A DNA stretch of 64,000 nt from Shinella granuli (lineage in GTDB: Bacteria; Pseudomonadota; Alphaproteobacteria; Rhizobiales; Rhizobiaceae). Location of the stretch: positions 124,001-188,000 of the forward strand of contig NZ_SLVX01000006.1 in the NCBI RefSeq assembly GCF_004341885.1, read 5' to 3'. The translations under genes were made by a program, and so were the position numbers. The stretch's first letter is position 1. The number at the start of each line of letters is the position of its first letter. The notes below the pieces were generated by a model, which was not told the origin of the DNA, ran no database searches, and saw nothing but the letters and a program-made list of their open reading frames with translations. Positions 10,000-19,355 of the stretch are shown in pieces.

Positions 10000-11889
10000 A
10001 TGACATCCAAAGACAAGCCAAAACGGCCGGGCGCCAAGCCCGCGGGCCGTGATCACAAGCCGCGCGGCGCATCGGCCGCTGCCGGCAAGAAGCCCTTTTC
10101 CGCCGGCAAGCCGTCGGGCGCCAAGACGCCGTTCGCGGGCAAGTCCGCCCCGCGCGACGGCAAGCCAGCCCGCGCCGCCAAGCCAGCGCCGGCCGCGCCC
10201 GCCAGCGCCGAGCTGGCGCCGGAGCGCATCTCCAAGCTGCTGGCGCGCGCCGGCGTCGCCTCGCGCCGCGATGTCGAGCGCATGATCATGGAGGGCCGGG
10301 TCAGCGTGAACGGCACGGTGCTGGACACGCCCGTGCTCAACGCCACGCTTGCCGACCATATCGAAGTGGACGGCGTGCCGATCCGCGGCATCGAGCGCAC
10401 ACGCCTCTGGCTCTACCACAAGCCCGCCGGCCTGGTGACGACCAATGCCGACCCCGAGGGCCGCCCGACCGTCTTCGAGAACCTGCCCGAGGACCTGCCG
10501 CGCGTCATGTCCGTCGGCCGCCTCGACATCAACACCGAAGGCCTCCTGCTCTTGACCAATGACGGCGGCCTCGCGCGCATGCTGGAGCTGCCGACGACCG
10601 GCTGGCTGCGGCGCTACCGCGTGCGCGCCCACGGCAAGATCGAGCAGGCCGACCTCGACAAGCTGAAGGAGGGCATCGCCGTCGACGGCGTGCTCTACGG
10701 CGCGATCGATGCGACGCTCGACAAGACGCAGGGCACCAATGTCTGGCTGACGCTGGGGCTTCGCGAAGGCAAGAACCGCGAGGTCAAGAACGTGCTCGGC
10801 GCGCTCGGCCTCGACGTGAACCGCCTGATCCGCATTTCCTACGGCCCCTTCCAGCTCGGCGAGCTGCCGGAGGGCCACGCCCAGGAGATCCGCGGCCGCA
10901 CGCTGCGCGACCAGCTCGGCCCGCGCCTCATCGAGGAATCCAAGGCGAATTTCGACGCGCCGCTGTTCGACCACGCATCTGCCGATGCCGACGAGAAGCC
11001 GGCGCCGAAGAGCCGCAGCGAGGCTCCGGCCCGGGGCGAAAAGCCGGCCGGCCGGCGAGAGAAGCCGGAGGACCGCCGCGAGCAGGCCCGTGCCCGCCTC
11101 GACACCCGGCGCGACGACCGCTTCGCCGACAAGCCGCAGGACGGCGGCCGTGGCCGCGACGAGGACCGTTTCGATGGCAAGCCGAAGCGCGAACCCGCCG
11201 TGCGCGCCCGCAAGTCGAATGTCTGGATGGCGCCCGGCGCGCGCCCCGTTGCCGAAAAGAAGGCGGAGACCGCCGAGGGTGTGAAGCGCGAGCCGCGCGA
11301 ACGCCCCGAAGGCGCGCCGAAGACCAAGCGCTACGGCCGCACCGCCGAAGGCACGCTGACGCGTTCGGCGAAGAAGTTCGACCCGGACCGCAAGGGCCCG
11401 GCCCGCGGCCGCCCCGGCGACGACCGGGCGGAAAAGCCGCGCATCCTGAAGACGCGCGACGCGGACGGCGAATGGATCCGCGCCAGCGAGCCGGAGGCGC
11501 GGGACCGCGACGACGGCGGCCGCGGCGGTTTCGGCCGCAAGCGCTCCGGCGCGGGCGACGACCGCTCTTCCCGTGATTTCGCCGATCGCTCGCCGCGCGG
11601 CGAGCGTCGGCCCCGTGCGGAAGGCGAACGCTCCTTCGGGGATCGTCCGGCCCGCGGCGACCGCAAGCCTCGCGCGGAAGGCGAGCGCTCCTTCGGCGAC
11701 CGCAAGCCGCGCGCAGAAGGTGAACGGTCCTTCGGGGATCGCCCGCCGCGCCGCGATGGCGGCAAGCCGTTCGGCGGAAAACCCGGCGGCAAGTCCTTCG
11801 GCGGCAAGACGGGCGGGCGTCCCTCCGGCGGCAAGCCCGGTGGTGGTCGCCCGGCAGGCGGCAGCCGCCCGCGCGGCAAGGGGAAGTAA
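10000..11889 (+). CDS. RluB-family 23S rRNA pseudouridine synthase with long basic tail
   Basis: This enzyme isomerises a uridine in large-subunit rRNA. A basic lead of about 70 residues precedes an S4 RNA-binding domain (KLLARAGVASRRDVERMI). The synthase core follows with GRLDINTEGLLLLTNDG, where Asp176 is the catalytic aspartate. The core ends near residue 305. The last ~320 residues are low-complexity, rich in Arg, Lys, Gly and Asp, with a PRAEGERSFGDR unit three times (11602-11750) and GGKPGGKSFGGK-type glycine repeats at the end. Typical RluB is about 250-300 residues, so half the protein is an extra disordered tail. It is followed six bases later by rsmD. Confidence 0.9.
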   Translation: MTSKDKPKRPGAKPAGRDHKPRGASAAAGKKPFSAGKPSGAKTPFAGKSAPRDGKPARAAKPAPAAPASAELAPERISKLLARAGVASRRDVERMIMEGRVSVNGTVLDTPVLNATLADHIEVDGVPIRGIERTRLWLYHKPAGLVTTNADPEGRPTVFENLPEDLPRVMSVGRLDINTEGLLLLTNDGGLARMLELPTTGWLRRYRVRAHGKIEQADLDKLKEGIAVDGVLYGAIDATLDKTQGTNVWLTLGLREGKNREVKNVLGALGLDVNRLIRISYGPFQLGELPEGHAQEIRGRTLRDQLGPRLIEESKANFDAPLFDHASADADEKPAPKSRSEAPARGEKPAGRREKPEDRREQARARLDTRRDDRFADKPQDGGRGRDEDRFDGKPKREPAVRARKSNVWMAPGARPVAEKKAETAEGVKREPRERPEGAPKTKRYGRTAEGTLTRSAKKFDPDRKGPARGRPGDDRAEKPRILKTRDADGEWIRASEPEARDRDDGGRGGFGRKRSGAGDDRSSRDFADRSPRGERRPRAEGERSFGDRPARGDRKPRAEGERSFGDRKPRAEGERSFGDRPPRRDGGKPFGGKPGGKSFGGKTGGRPSGGKPGGGRPAGGSRPRGKGK

Positions 11890-11895
11890 GCGGCC

Positions 11896-12456
11896 GTGCG
11901 CATCGTCGGCGGTGAATTCCGCGGCCGGTCGCTCGCGACGCCGAAGTCGGACGATATCCGCCCGACGACGGACCGCACCCGCGAAAGCCTGTTCAACATC
12001 CTCTCGCACGCCTATCCCGAGGCGCTCGACGGCACGCGCGTGCTCGATCTCTTCGCCGGCACCGGCGCCGTCGGCCTGGAGGCGCTGTCACGTGGCGCGC
12101 GCGCGGTGCTCTTCGTCGAGCAGGGCGTCGAGGGCAGGGGACTTTTGCATTCCAACATCGAGGCGCTCGGCGTGATCGGCCGCGCGAAGATCTTCCGGCG
12201 CGATGCGACGGCGCTCGGCGGCGTCGGCACGATGGAGCCGTTCCATCTGCTCTTCGCCGACCCGCCCTATGCCAGGGGCCTCGGCGAGCGGGCGCTCGAC
12301 GCGGCAGCCCGCGGCGGCTGGCTCGTCGAGGGTGCCCTTGCGATCCTCGAGGAGCGCGCCGATATTCAGCCTGCCGCCGTCGATGGCTACGAGCTGCTGG
12401 AGGTCCGCACCTTCGGCGACACGCGCATGCATTTCTACCGCTACCGCCCCGGCTGA
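11896..12456 (+). CDS. rsmD: 16S rRNA (guanine966-N2)-methyltransferase
   Basis: RsmD methylates G966 of 16S rRNA using S-adenosylmethionine. The 186-residue product starts with MRIVGGEFRGRSL and RPTTDRTRESLFN, the family N-terminus. The SAM motif is VLDLFAGTGAVGLEALSRGA near residue 50, and the catalytic FADPPYARG is near residue 118. It begins with GTG, and the preceding gene stop is six bases upstream, so it is almost certainly co-transcribed with the pseudouridine synthase. Both act on rRNA. Confidence 0.95.
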   Translation: MRIVGGEFRGRSLATPKSDDIRPTTDRTRESLFNILSHAYPEALDGTRVLDLFAGTGAVGLEALSRGARAVLFVEQGVEGRGLLHSNIEALGVIGRAKIFRRDATALGGVGTMEPFHLLFADPPYARGLGERALDAAARGGWLVEGALAILEERADIQPAAVDGYELLEVRTFGDTRMHFYRYRPG

Positions 12457-12498
12457 TCCTTTCGCCGGCGCTGCCGAAACGAACCGGAGACCTGAGCC

Positions 12499-13365
12499 AT
12501 GACCGACGCCCTCGTTTCCGCAAGCAAGCCGCAGGCCGACGGTCCGACCGTCGCCATCGCGCTTGGCGGCGGCGGGGCACGTGGGCTCGCCCATATCCAT
12601 GTGATCGAGGTGCTGGACGAACTCGGCATCCGCCCGGTGCTGATCTCCGGCGCGTCGATCGGCGCCGTCATGGGCGCGGCCATGGCGGCCGGCATGACGG
12701 GCCGGGAGATCCGCGCGCACACGCTCGCCGCCATCGGCCATCCGGGCCGCATCATGAACCGCCTCTGGAGCCTCCGGCCCACCCGCTTTTCCGAGGTCGT
12801 CGCCCGCGGTTTCCGCGTCGGCCAGTTCGACCTGGAACGCATCCTCACGGCTTTCCTGCCGGAAAGGCTGCCGGAGACCTTCGAAGGGCTCTCCATTCCC
12901 CTGAAGATCGTCACCGCGGATTATTACGCCCAGTGCGAATGCGTCTGCGACAGCGGCCCGCTCTTGCCGGCGATCGCGGCCTCCGCCGCGCTGCCCGCCG
13001 TCTTCCGCCCGGTGGTGATAAACGGCCGGGTGATGATCGACGGCGGCCTGTGGAACCCGGTGCCCTTCGATCATCTCCTCGGCAAGGCGGACATCACCAT
13101 CGGCGTCGACGTCATCGGCCACCCGCCCGCCGGCACGGCCGGCATGCCCAACAGCATCGACAGCCTCTACGGCGCCACCCAGCTCACCATGCGCTCCATC
13201 GTCACGCTGAAGCTGGAAAAGGGCGCGCCGGACATCTTCCTCCGCCCCGATGTCGGCCGCTTCCGCGTGCTCGATTTCGTCAAGGCCGAGGAGGTGCTGA
13301 CCGCCTCCGCTGGCATCCGCGACGAGCTGAAGCGGGCGCTGGACGAGAAGCTGTCGGCGGTTTGA
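12499..13365 (+). CDS. Patatin-like phospholipase (RssA-like)
   Basis: This 288-residue serine hydrolase of the patatin family probably acts on phospholipids or other acyl esters. The oxyanion hole is LGGGGARGLAHI near residue 18, the nucleophile elbow is SGASIGAVMG (Ser in GASIG) near residue 50, and the partner Asp sits in MIDGGLWNPVP near residue 178. All catalytic elements are intact. GGAG precedes the ATG by nine bases. It ends next to a palindromic repeat that separates it from the convergent antiporter gene. Confidence 0.88.
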   Translation: MTDALVSASKPQADGPTVAIALGGGGARGLAHIHVIEVLDELGIRPVLISGASIGAVMGAAMAAGMTGREIRAHTLAAIGHPGRIMNRLWSLRPTRFSEVVARGFRVGQFDLERILTAFLPERLPETFEGLSIPLKIVTADYYAQCECVCDSGPLLPAIAASAALPAVFRPVVINGRVMIDGGLWNPVPFDHLLGKADITIGVDVIGHPPAGTAGMPNSIDSLYGATQLTMRSIVTLKLEKGAPDIFLRPDVGRFRVLDFVKAEEVLTASAGIRDELKRALDEKLSAV

Positions 13366-13394
13366 GGCGACGGGCATAGTCCACAGCCGGGATA

Positions 13395-13546
13395 CCCCCC
13401 TCTGCCCTGCCGGGCATCTCCCCCTCAAGGGGGGAGATTGGATGGAGAACCGTCTCGCCCATCTCCAACGTTGCTGATCGAGCAGGTCTTTTGCGCCTTG
13501 CCGATCTCCCCCTTGAGGGCGAGATGCCCGGCAGGGCAGAGGGAGG
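13395..13546. repeat. Long palindromic intergenic repeat, copy 1
   Basis: The outer arms read CCCCCCTCTGCCCTGCCGGG on the left and its near-complement on the right, each followed inward by a CTCCCCCTCAAGGGGGGAG-type small palindrome. The whole element spans about 152 bases with a variable middle. Related copies lie at 20104-20256 and 56754-56871. It separates convergent genes. Confidence 0.9.
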
Positions 13547-13569
13547 ACTTTCCAGGTGAGAGGTCCCCC

Positions 13570-15354
13570 TCAGGCACTCTCCTCCTCGTCCAGCGCCAGC
13601 TTCCGCGGCTTGACCAGCGGTTCCGGCTTCACCGGCTTGGTGTGCAGCATGTGCCGGCCGGCGGCAAGGCCCTCGACGGCCTGCAGCTCCAGCCGGGCGA
13701 GGTCGCGGCGGCGGATGTCGTCGCCGATCGCCTGGGCGTCGTCCGGCTCCACGCCGAGTTCCTCCAGCGTTTCCCGGCCGAAGACGAGGGCGGATTCGAA
13801 GGTTTCGCGCACGTCGTGCTGCACGCCGCGCCCGCGCAGCGACAGCGTGTGCACCCGGTCGTAGGAGCGCACGAAGAGCGTGGCATTGGGATATTCCGAC
13901 TGCACGAGGTCGACGATGCGGTCCGTCGTTGCCTTGCCCTGGGTGCAGACGGCGACGATCTTGGCGCGCTCGATGCCGGCGGCGCGCAGCACGTCCTTGC
14001 GCGTGCCGTCGCCGAAATAGATGCGGAAGCCGAAGCTCGCCGCCTGGCGCACGCGGTCGGTCGAATGTTCGATGACGGTGACCTCGCGCCCGCCGGCAAG
14101 GAGGATCTGCGCGGCGATCTGGCCGAAGCGCGAAAAGCCGATCATCAGCACGTCCGCGCCCGCGCCCTCGAAATCCTCCTCCATCTCCTCCTCGATGTCC
14201 TCGACGATGAGGAAGCGCGAGAGCGCCGCGGCGATCGGCGTCAGCGCCATGGAGATGGTGACGATGGCGATCAGCAGCGAGGCGAGGCCGCCGGAAAAGA
14301 TGCCGGCGGCCGACGCCGCGGTGAACAGCACGAAGCCGAACTCGCCGCCCTGCGGCAGCACGAGCGCGATGCGCACCGCATCGTTGTGCGGGGACCCGGT
14401 GAAGCGGCAGAGGCCGTAGATGACGAGGCTCTTCACCAGCATCACGGCGGGGGTGGCGATGAGGATCGTCAGCCAACGGGAAAAGACGACGTCGAGATGC
14501 AGCGACAGGCCGACGGCCATGAAGAACAGGCCGAGCAGGATGCCGCGGAAGGGCTCGACATCTGCCTGCAGTTCATGGCGATAGGAGGAATCGGCCAGCA
14601 GCACGCCGGCGAGGAAAGCGCCCATCGCCATGGAGAGCCCGGCCATCTGAAGGAGCATGGCGGCGGCCAGCACGACGAAGAGCGCGGCGGCGATCATCGC
14701 CTCGCGCGCGCCGGTGCGGGCGATCACCTGGAACAGCGGGTTGAGCAGGTAGCGGCCGGCGGCAAACAGGGCGGCGATGGCGCCGATGGCGATGAGGAAG
14801 TCCTCGAAGGCCGTCGTCGTGTCGTGCGGCGCCTGTTCGGCGAGCAGCGGGATCACCGCCAGCAGCGGCACGATGGCGAGGTCCTGCAGGAGCAGCATGG
14901 AAAAGGCCCGCTGGCCGTAGCGCGTGTTGATGTCGCCCCGCTCGTCGAGGATCTGCATGGCGAAGGCGGTCGAGGAGAGCGCGAGGCCGAAGCCGATGAT
15001 CAGCGCCCCGTCCCACCGTTCGAGACCGAAGGCGAGGGTCAGGCCGGCCAGCGCAAGGCCGGTGACGACGACCTGCGCCATGCCGAGCCCGAAGATGTCG
15101 TGCCGCATCGCCCACAGGCGCGAGGGCTTCAGCTCCAGCCCGATAAGGAAGAGCAGGAAGACGACGCCGAGTTCGGCGACGCCCAGCAGTTCCTCGCCGT
15201 CGCGGATCTGGTGCAGGATCGGGCCGATCACCACCCCGGCGGCGAGATAGCCCAGAATGGTGCCGAGGCCCAGCCGCTTGAAGATCGGCGCGGCCAGCAG
15301 CGCCCCGCCGAGCATCATGAGGACCTCGTTGTAGGGGCTGTGGGTATAGGCCAT
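13570..15354 (-). CDS. Kef-type cation:proton antiporter with RCK domain
   Basis: This 594-residue membrane transporter of the CPA2 family probably exchanges K+ (or Na+) for protons. The N-terminal ~380 residues form about 12 hydrophobic segments, including the exchanger motif region GYLAAGVVIGP and LSSTAFAMQIL. A cytoplasmic RCK/TrkA-N domain follows (VLMIGFSRFGQIAAQIL near residue 400) with the downstream acidic EHSTDR, which would bind NAD(H). A further 32 codons are open upstream, but the ATG at 15354 fits the start of the first membrane helix. It resembles KefB/KefC; no ancillary KefF/KefG gene is adjacent. Confidence 0.88.
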   Translation of the reverse strand: MAYTHSPYNEVLMMLGGALLAAPIFKRLGLGTILGYLAAGVVIGPILHQIRDGEELLGVAELGVVFLLFLIGLELKPSRLWAMRHDIFGLGMAQVVVTGLALAGLTLAFGLERWDGALIIGFGLALSSTAFAMQILDERGDINTRYGQRAFSMLLLQDLAIVPLLAVIPLLAEQAPHDTTTAFEDFLIAIGAIAALFAAGRYLLNPLFQVIARTGAREAMIAAALFVVLAAAMLLQMAGLSMAMGAFLAGVLLADSSYRHELQADVEPFRGILLGLFFMAVGLSLHLDVVFSRWLTILIATPAVMLVKSLVIYGLCRFTGSPHNDAVRIALVLPQGGEFGFVLFTAASAAGIFSGGLASLLIAIVTISMALTPIAAALSRFLIVEDIEEEMEEDFEGAGADVLMIGFSRFGQIAAQILLAGGREVTVIEHSTDRVRQAASFGFRIYFGDGTRKDVLRAAGIERAKIVAVCTQGKATTDRIVDLVQSEYPNATLFVRSYDRVHTLSLRGRGVQHDVRETFESALVFGRETLEELGVEPDDAQAIGDDIRRRDLARLELQAVEGLAAGRHMLHTKPVKPEPLVKPRKLALDEEESA

Positions 15355-15464
15355 GCGGAGGGCTTTCTTCTGGTGGGGCGAGGGCGATGCGGCAAAAAAG
15401 GAGCGGCCTCCCTTGATGCCCGTGCCACTGCACAATAAATGGGGCAGCAAAGAAAGGCCAAGTC

Positions 15465-16811
15465 ATGTCAGAGACGATCGATTCCGCAAGCCTTCTCGCG
15501 CGTGCCGGTGAACTCATCGACCGCGCCGTTCAAGCGGGGGCGGATGCGGCCGATGCCGTCGTCGTCCGGGGCCGCTCCTCCTCCGTCAGCGTGCGGCTCG
15601 GCAAGGTCGAGGGCACCGAGGCCTCCGAGAGCGACGATTTCTCGCTGCGCGTCTTCGTCGGCCGGCGCGTCGCCAGCGTCTCGGCCAATCCCGGCTTCGA
15701 CCTGAGGGTGCTGGCCGAGCGCGCCGTCGCCATGGCCAAGGCCTCGCCGGAAGACCCCTATGCCACGCTCGCCGGTGAAGCGGATCTTGCCAAGGACTGG
15801 CCGGACCTCGAACTCTTCGATCCGACCGAGGTCTCCGCCGATCAACTGACCGAGGCGGCGCTTGCCGCGGAGGCCGCCGCGCTCGCCGTCCCCGGCATCA
15901 CCAATTCCGGCGGCAGCGGGGCCTCGGCCGGCATGGGCGGCCTGGTGCTCGCCACCTCGCACGGCTTTTCCGGCGCCTACAGCGCCAGCCGCTTCGGCCG
16001 TTCCGTCAGCGTCATCGCGGGCGAGGGCACGAAGATGGAGCGCGACTACGACTTCGATTCGAGCCTCTATTTCGCCGATCTGCGCGATGCCGAAGAGATC
16101 GGCCGAGAGGCGGCCGCCCGCGCCGTGCGCCGGCTCAACCCGCGCCAGGTGCCGACGGCGAAGAACGTCACCGTCGTCTACGATCCGCGCGTGGCGCGGG
16201 GCATTGCCGGTCACATCGCGGGCGCGATCAACGGCGCCGCCGTCGCCCGCAAGACGAGCTTCCTGCGCGACCGCATGGGCCAGCAGGTGCTGAAGGCGGG
16301 CCTGTCCGTCACCGACGATCCGCTGATCGTGCGCGGCTCGTCCTCGCGTCCCTTCGACGGCGAGGGTGTGCGCGGCCAGCGCCTCACGATGATCGAGGAC
16401 GGCGTGCTCAGGCACTGGTTCCTCTCCACCTCCACCGCCAACGAGCTCGGCCTGAAAACCAACGGGCGTGGCGTGCGCGGCGGCACGGCGGTCAACCCGG
16501 CCTCGACGAACCTCGCGCTGGAGCCCGGCGACATTGCGCCGGAGGACCTGATCCGCTCCGTCGGCACCGGCTTCTACGTCACCGAGCTGATCGGCCAGGG
16601 CGTCAACATGGTAACGGGCGAATATTCGCGCGGCGCCTCCGGCTACTGGATCGAGAACGGCGAGCTGACCTTCGCGGTCTCGGAGGTGACGATCGCCTCC
16701 AATCTCGTCGACATGTTCCTGCGCATCACGCCGGCAAGCGACATCGACCGCTCGTTCGGCACCGCCGCGCCGACGCTCGCCATCGAAGGCATGACGCTTG
16801 CCGGGACGTGA
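15465..16811 (+). CDS. pmbA: TldD/PmbA-family metalloprotease-related protein PmbA
   Basis: PmbA (TldE) forms a heterodimer with TldD that degrades unfolded peptides and matures modified peptides such as microcin B17. The 448-residue product matches PmbA throughout, with GKVEGTEASESDDFSLRVFV near residue 45, VVYDPRVARGIAGHIAGAIN near residue 230 and the C-terminal GYWIENGELTFAVSEVTIA. PmbA lacks the zinc-binding HExxxH of TldD, and none is seen here. The gene is divergent from the antiporter gene and is followed four bases later by an inositol-monophosphatase-family gene. Confidence 0.93.
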   Translation: MSETIDSASLLARAGELIDRAVQAGADAADAVVVRGRSSSVSVRLGKVEGTEASESDDFSLRVFVGRRVASVSANPGFDLRVLAERAVAMAKASPEDPYATLAGEADLAKDWPDLELFDPTEVSADQLTEAALAAEAAALAVPGITNSGGSGASAGMGGLVLATSHGFSGAYSASRFGRSVSVIAGEGTKMERDYDFDSSLYFADLRDAEEIGREAAARAVRRLNPRQVPTAKNVTVVYDPRVARGIAGHIAGAINGAAVARKTSFLRDRMGQQVLKAGLSVTDDPLIVRGSSSRPFDGEGVRGQRLTMIEDGVLRHWFLSTSTANELGLKTNGRGVRGGTAVNPASTNLALEPGDIAPEDLIRSVGTGFYVTELIGQGVNMVTGEYSRGASGYWIENGELTFAVSEVTIASNLVDMFLRITPASDIDRSFGTAAPTLAIEGMTLAGT

Positions 16812-16815
16812 GACC

Positions 16816-17622
16816 ATGCCGAGCCCCGCCAACGCCTGGACCGCCGACCTCGATCTTCTCACCGGCGCCGCGCGGCTTGCAGGGGCCCGGGCGCTCGACT
16901 TCTTCCGCAAGAGGCCGGAGGTCTGGTGGAAGAACGGCGGCCGCTCGCCGGTGAGCGCGGCCGATTTCGCGGCCAACGACATCCTCAAGAAGGAGCTGCT
17001 CTCCGCCCGGCCGAACTACGGCTGGCTCTCGGAGGAGACCGACGACGATGCCGGCCGGCTCGACTGCGAGACGGTCTTCGTCATCGATCCGATCGACGGC
17101 ACGCGCGCCTTCATCGCCGGCAAGGACGTGTGGTGCGTCAGCGCCGCCGTGGTGCACAGGGGCCGCCCGGTCGCCGGCGTCCTCTTCGCCCCGGCGCTCG
17201 ACGAACTCTTCACCGCGGCGGCCGGCGGCGCGGCGCTGAAGAACGGCCAGCCGATCCGCGCGACCGATCCGGACGCCGCCCGCCCGACGCGCATCGCCGC
17301 GCCCGAGGACATGGCGCACGGCATCGACCGGCACATGGTCGGCGGCGTGCAGCGCATCTCCCATGTGCCCTCGCTCGCCTACCGCCTCGCCATGGTGGCG
17401 GACGGGCGCATCGACGCAACGCTGGTGAAGCGCAACGCCCACGACTGGGATCTGGCGGCCGCCGATCTCATCCTCGCGCAGGCCGGCGGCGCGCTCGTCA
17501 TGCTCGACGGCGAGGCGCTGTCCTACAACCGGCCGGCCGTCAGCCACGACACGCTGGCGGCGGCCGGACTGTCCCGGCTTTCCGGGCTTGTCGAGGCCTC
17601 CCGGCACCTTGCCGGCCATTGA
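16816..17622 (+). CDS. Inositol-monophosphatase-family phosphatase (CysQ/SuhB-like)
   Basis: This 268-residue Mg2+/Li+-type phosphatase has the family signatures WLSEETDDD (metal-binding Glu), DPIDGTRAFIAGKDVWCV (near residue 90, two metal-binding Asp) and HDWDLAAADLI near residue 213. Possible substrates are inositol monophosphate or 3'-phosphoadenosine 5'-phosphate. The spacing and the ARAFIAG version of motif B leave both open. The ATG at 16816 lies four bases after the pmbA stop, giving a tight two-gene operon. Confidence 0.9.
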   Translation: MPSPANAWTADLDLLTGAARLAGARALDFFRKRPEVWWKNGGRSPVSAADFAANDILKKELLSARPNYGWLSEETDDDAGRLDCETVFVIDPIDGTRAFIAGKDVWCVSAAVVHRGRPVAGVLFAPALDELFTAAAGGAALKNGQPIRATDPDAARPTRIAAPEDMAHGIDRHMVGGVQRISHVPSLAYRLAMVADGRIDATLVKRNAHDWDLAAADLILAQAGGALVMLDGEALSYNRPAVSHDTLAAAGLSRLSGLVEASRHLAGH

Positions 17623-17683
17623 CCTTTGATGCGGAATACCGCAAACCCATTGCCGAAATCGGCATCATGAAAAGAGAGAAAAC

Positions 17684-17920
17684 ATGACCGAAAGCAAAGA
17701 ACCGAAACAGCTCCTCCATCTGGTTTTCGGCGGCGAACTGACGACGCTGGCGGACATGCAGTTCCGTGATCTCAACGATCTCGATATCGTCGGAATCTTC
17801 CCCGACTATGCCTCCGCGCTCACCGCCTGGAAGTCGAAGGCACAGCAGACCGTGGACAATGCGCATATGCGCTATTTCATCGTGCACATGCACCGGCTTC
17901 TGGATCCGCAGCAGAACTGA
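17684..17920 (+). CDS. DUF4170 small protein
   Basis: This 78-residue cytoplasmic protein contains the DUF4170 pattern: HLVFGGEL, FRDLNDLDIVGIFPDY, and a final AHMRYFIVHMHRLLDP. Its function is unknown. A purine-rich AGAGAG segment precedes the ATG. In alphaproteobacteria it is usually found between an inositol-monophosphatase-family gene and waaA, as here, which hints at a link to lipopolysaccharide assembly but does not prove one. Confidence 0.88.
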   Translation: MTESKEPKQLLHLVFGGELTTLADMQFRDLNDLDIVGIFPDYASALTAWKSKAQQTVDNAHMRYFIVHMHRLLDPQQN

Positions 17921-18028
17921 GGCGCGTTTCCCGACACCGTTCCGCGCGGCTCGACGCCGCGCCGAACCAGAGACCGGACCTTCCATGATCCCGAACAAGA
18001 CGAAAGCCGCAACCAAGGTCACCTGCGC

Positions 18029-19342
18029 ATGAGCAGGCGCCTCGCCCGTTTCGCGCTTTCGCTTTACCGCTGGGGCGGCGTCGCGCTCTATCCGATCGTC
18101 AGCCCCTATCTCACGTTCCGGGCCGCCAAGGGCAAGGAAGACCGTTCCCGCCGCCGCGAGCGCTACGGCTATGCCAGCGTGCCGCGCCCGGCGGGGCCGC
18201 TCGTCTGGTTCCATGCGGCCAGCGTCGGCGAGACCAACGCGGTAATCCCGCTCATCAAGGAAGTGCGCCGCCGCGGCATCGCCGTGCTGCTGACGACGGG
18301 GACGATCACGTCCGCCAAGGTCGTGCGCGACCGCCTGGGCACGGATGTCATCCACCAGTATGTGCCGCTCGACCTGAAGCCGGCGATCAGCCGGTTTCTG
18401 GAATACTGGCATCCCGACCTTGCCATCATGGCGGAATCGGAGATCTGGCCGATGACCATCCTGGAGCTCGGCAAGCGCCATATCCCGCAGGTCCTGGTCA
18501 ACGGGCGCATCTCGGATCGCTCCTTCCCGCGCTGGAAGCGGCGCCATGCCATCGCCGACGCCATCTTCGAGAATTTCGCCCTCGTCATCGCCCAGTCGGA
18601 GCTCGATGCCGACCGGTTCCGCACGCTTGGAGCCCTGCCGGTGCTGGTCTCCGGCAACCTCAAGGTCGACACGGACGCGCCGCCGGCCGATTCCGCCGTG
18701 CTGCGCAGCTTTCTCGACCAGATCCAGGGCCGGCGCACCTGGGCAGCGATCTCCACCTTCGAAGGCGAGGAGGCGGCCGCCGGCGATGTGCACCGGGTGC
18801 TGAAGGAGCGCACGGGCCTGCTCACCATCATCGTGCCGCGCCATCCCGAGCGCAGCGACGCCATTGCCGACATGCTGGAGGCGCGGGGCCTGAAGGTCGC
18901 CCGCCGCACGCGCGGCGACGTTCTGACGCCGCAGACCGACATCTTCCTCGGCGACACGATCGGCGAGATGGGTCTCTACCTCCGCATGACGGAGATCGCC
19001 TTCGTCGGCCGCTCGCTGTTCGCCGAAGGCGGGCAGAATCCGCTGGAGCCGGCCATGCTCGGCTGCGCGATCCTGTCCGGCGGCAATGTGCAGAACTTCC
19101 GCGAGGCCTACCAGCAGCTCGCCCGCAACGGCAGCGCCAAGATGGTGCGCGACACGGAGATGCTGGCCAAGGGCGTGCACTATCTCCTTGTCAACGACGA
19201 GATGCGCAAGCAGATGATCGAGGCTGGGCAGGAGACCGTGCAGGAGATGCGCGGGGCGCTGCGCGCCACCATCAAGGGGCTGGAGCCCTATATCAATCCG
19301 CTCACCGTGAAGGCGCGGCTGCATCCGCGCCAGACGTCCTGA
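18029..19342 (+). CDS. waaA: 3-deoxy-D-manno-octulosonic acid (Kdo) transferase
   Basis: WaaA (KdtA) attaches Kdo to lipid IVA at the inner membrane. The 437-residue GT-B glycosyltransferase has a short N-terminal hydrophobic anchor (ALYPIVSPYLTF), then VWFHAASVGETNAVIPL near residue 62 with the catalytic Glu. ESEIWPMTILEL lies near residue 134, FVGRSLFAEGGQNPLEPAM near residue 326 is the CMP-Kdo-binding site. The upstream 14-codon frame overlaps the start as ATGA, which may couple translation. It is followed 13 bases later by a HAD phosphatase and then lpxK. Confidence 0.95.
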   Translation: MSRRLARFALSLYRWGGVALYPIVSPYLTFRAAKGKEDRSRRRERYGYASVPRPAGPLVWFHAASVGETNAVIPLIKEVRRRGIAVLLTTGTITSAKVVRDRLGTDVIHQYVPLDLKPAISRFLEYWHPDLAIMAESEIWPMTILELGKRHIPQVLVNGRISDRSFPRWKRRHAIADAIFENFALVIAQSELDADRFRTLGALPVLVSGNLKVDTDAPPADSAVLRSFLDQIQGRRTWAAISTFEGEEAAAGDVHRVLKERTGLLTIIVPRHPERSDAIADMLEARGLKVARRTRGDVLTPQTDIFLGDTIGEMGLYLRMTEIAFVGRSLFAEGGQNPLEPAMLGCAILSGGNVQNFREAYQQLARNGSAKMVRDTEMLAKGVHYLLVNDEMRKQMIEAGQETVQEMRGALRATIKGLEPYINPLTVKARLHPRQTS

Positions 19343-19355
19343 CGAAAGGCGTGTC

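Noticed and set aside
9211..12009. 932-codon open frame on minus across the GNAT, tadA and pseudouridine synthase region
   Set aside because: It is antisense to well-supported genes and has an Ala/Arg-rich shadow composition.
13438..15438. 666-codon open frame on plus, antisense to the Kef-type antiporter gene
   Set aside because: The minus-strand product has clear membrane helices and an RCK domain; the plus-strand translation is His/Glu/Asp-rich shadow sequence.
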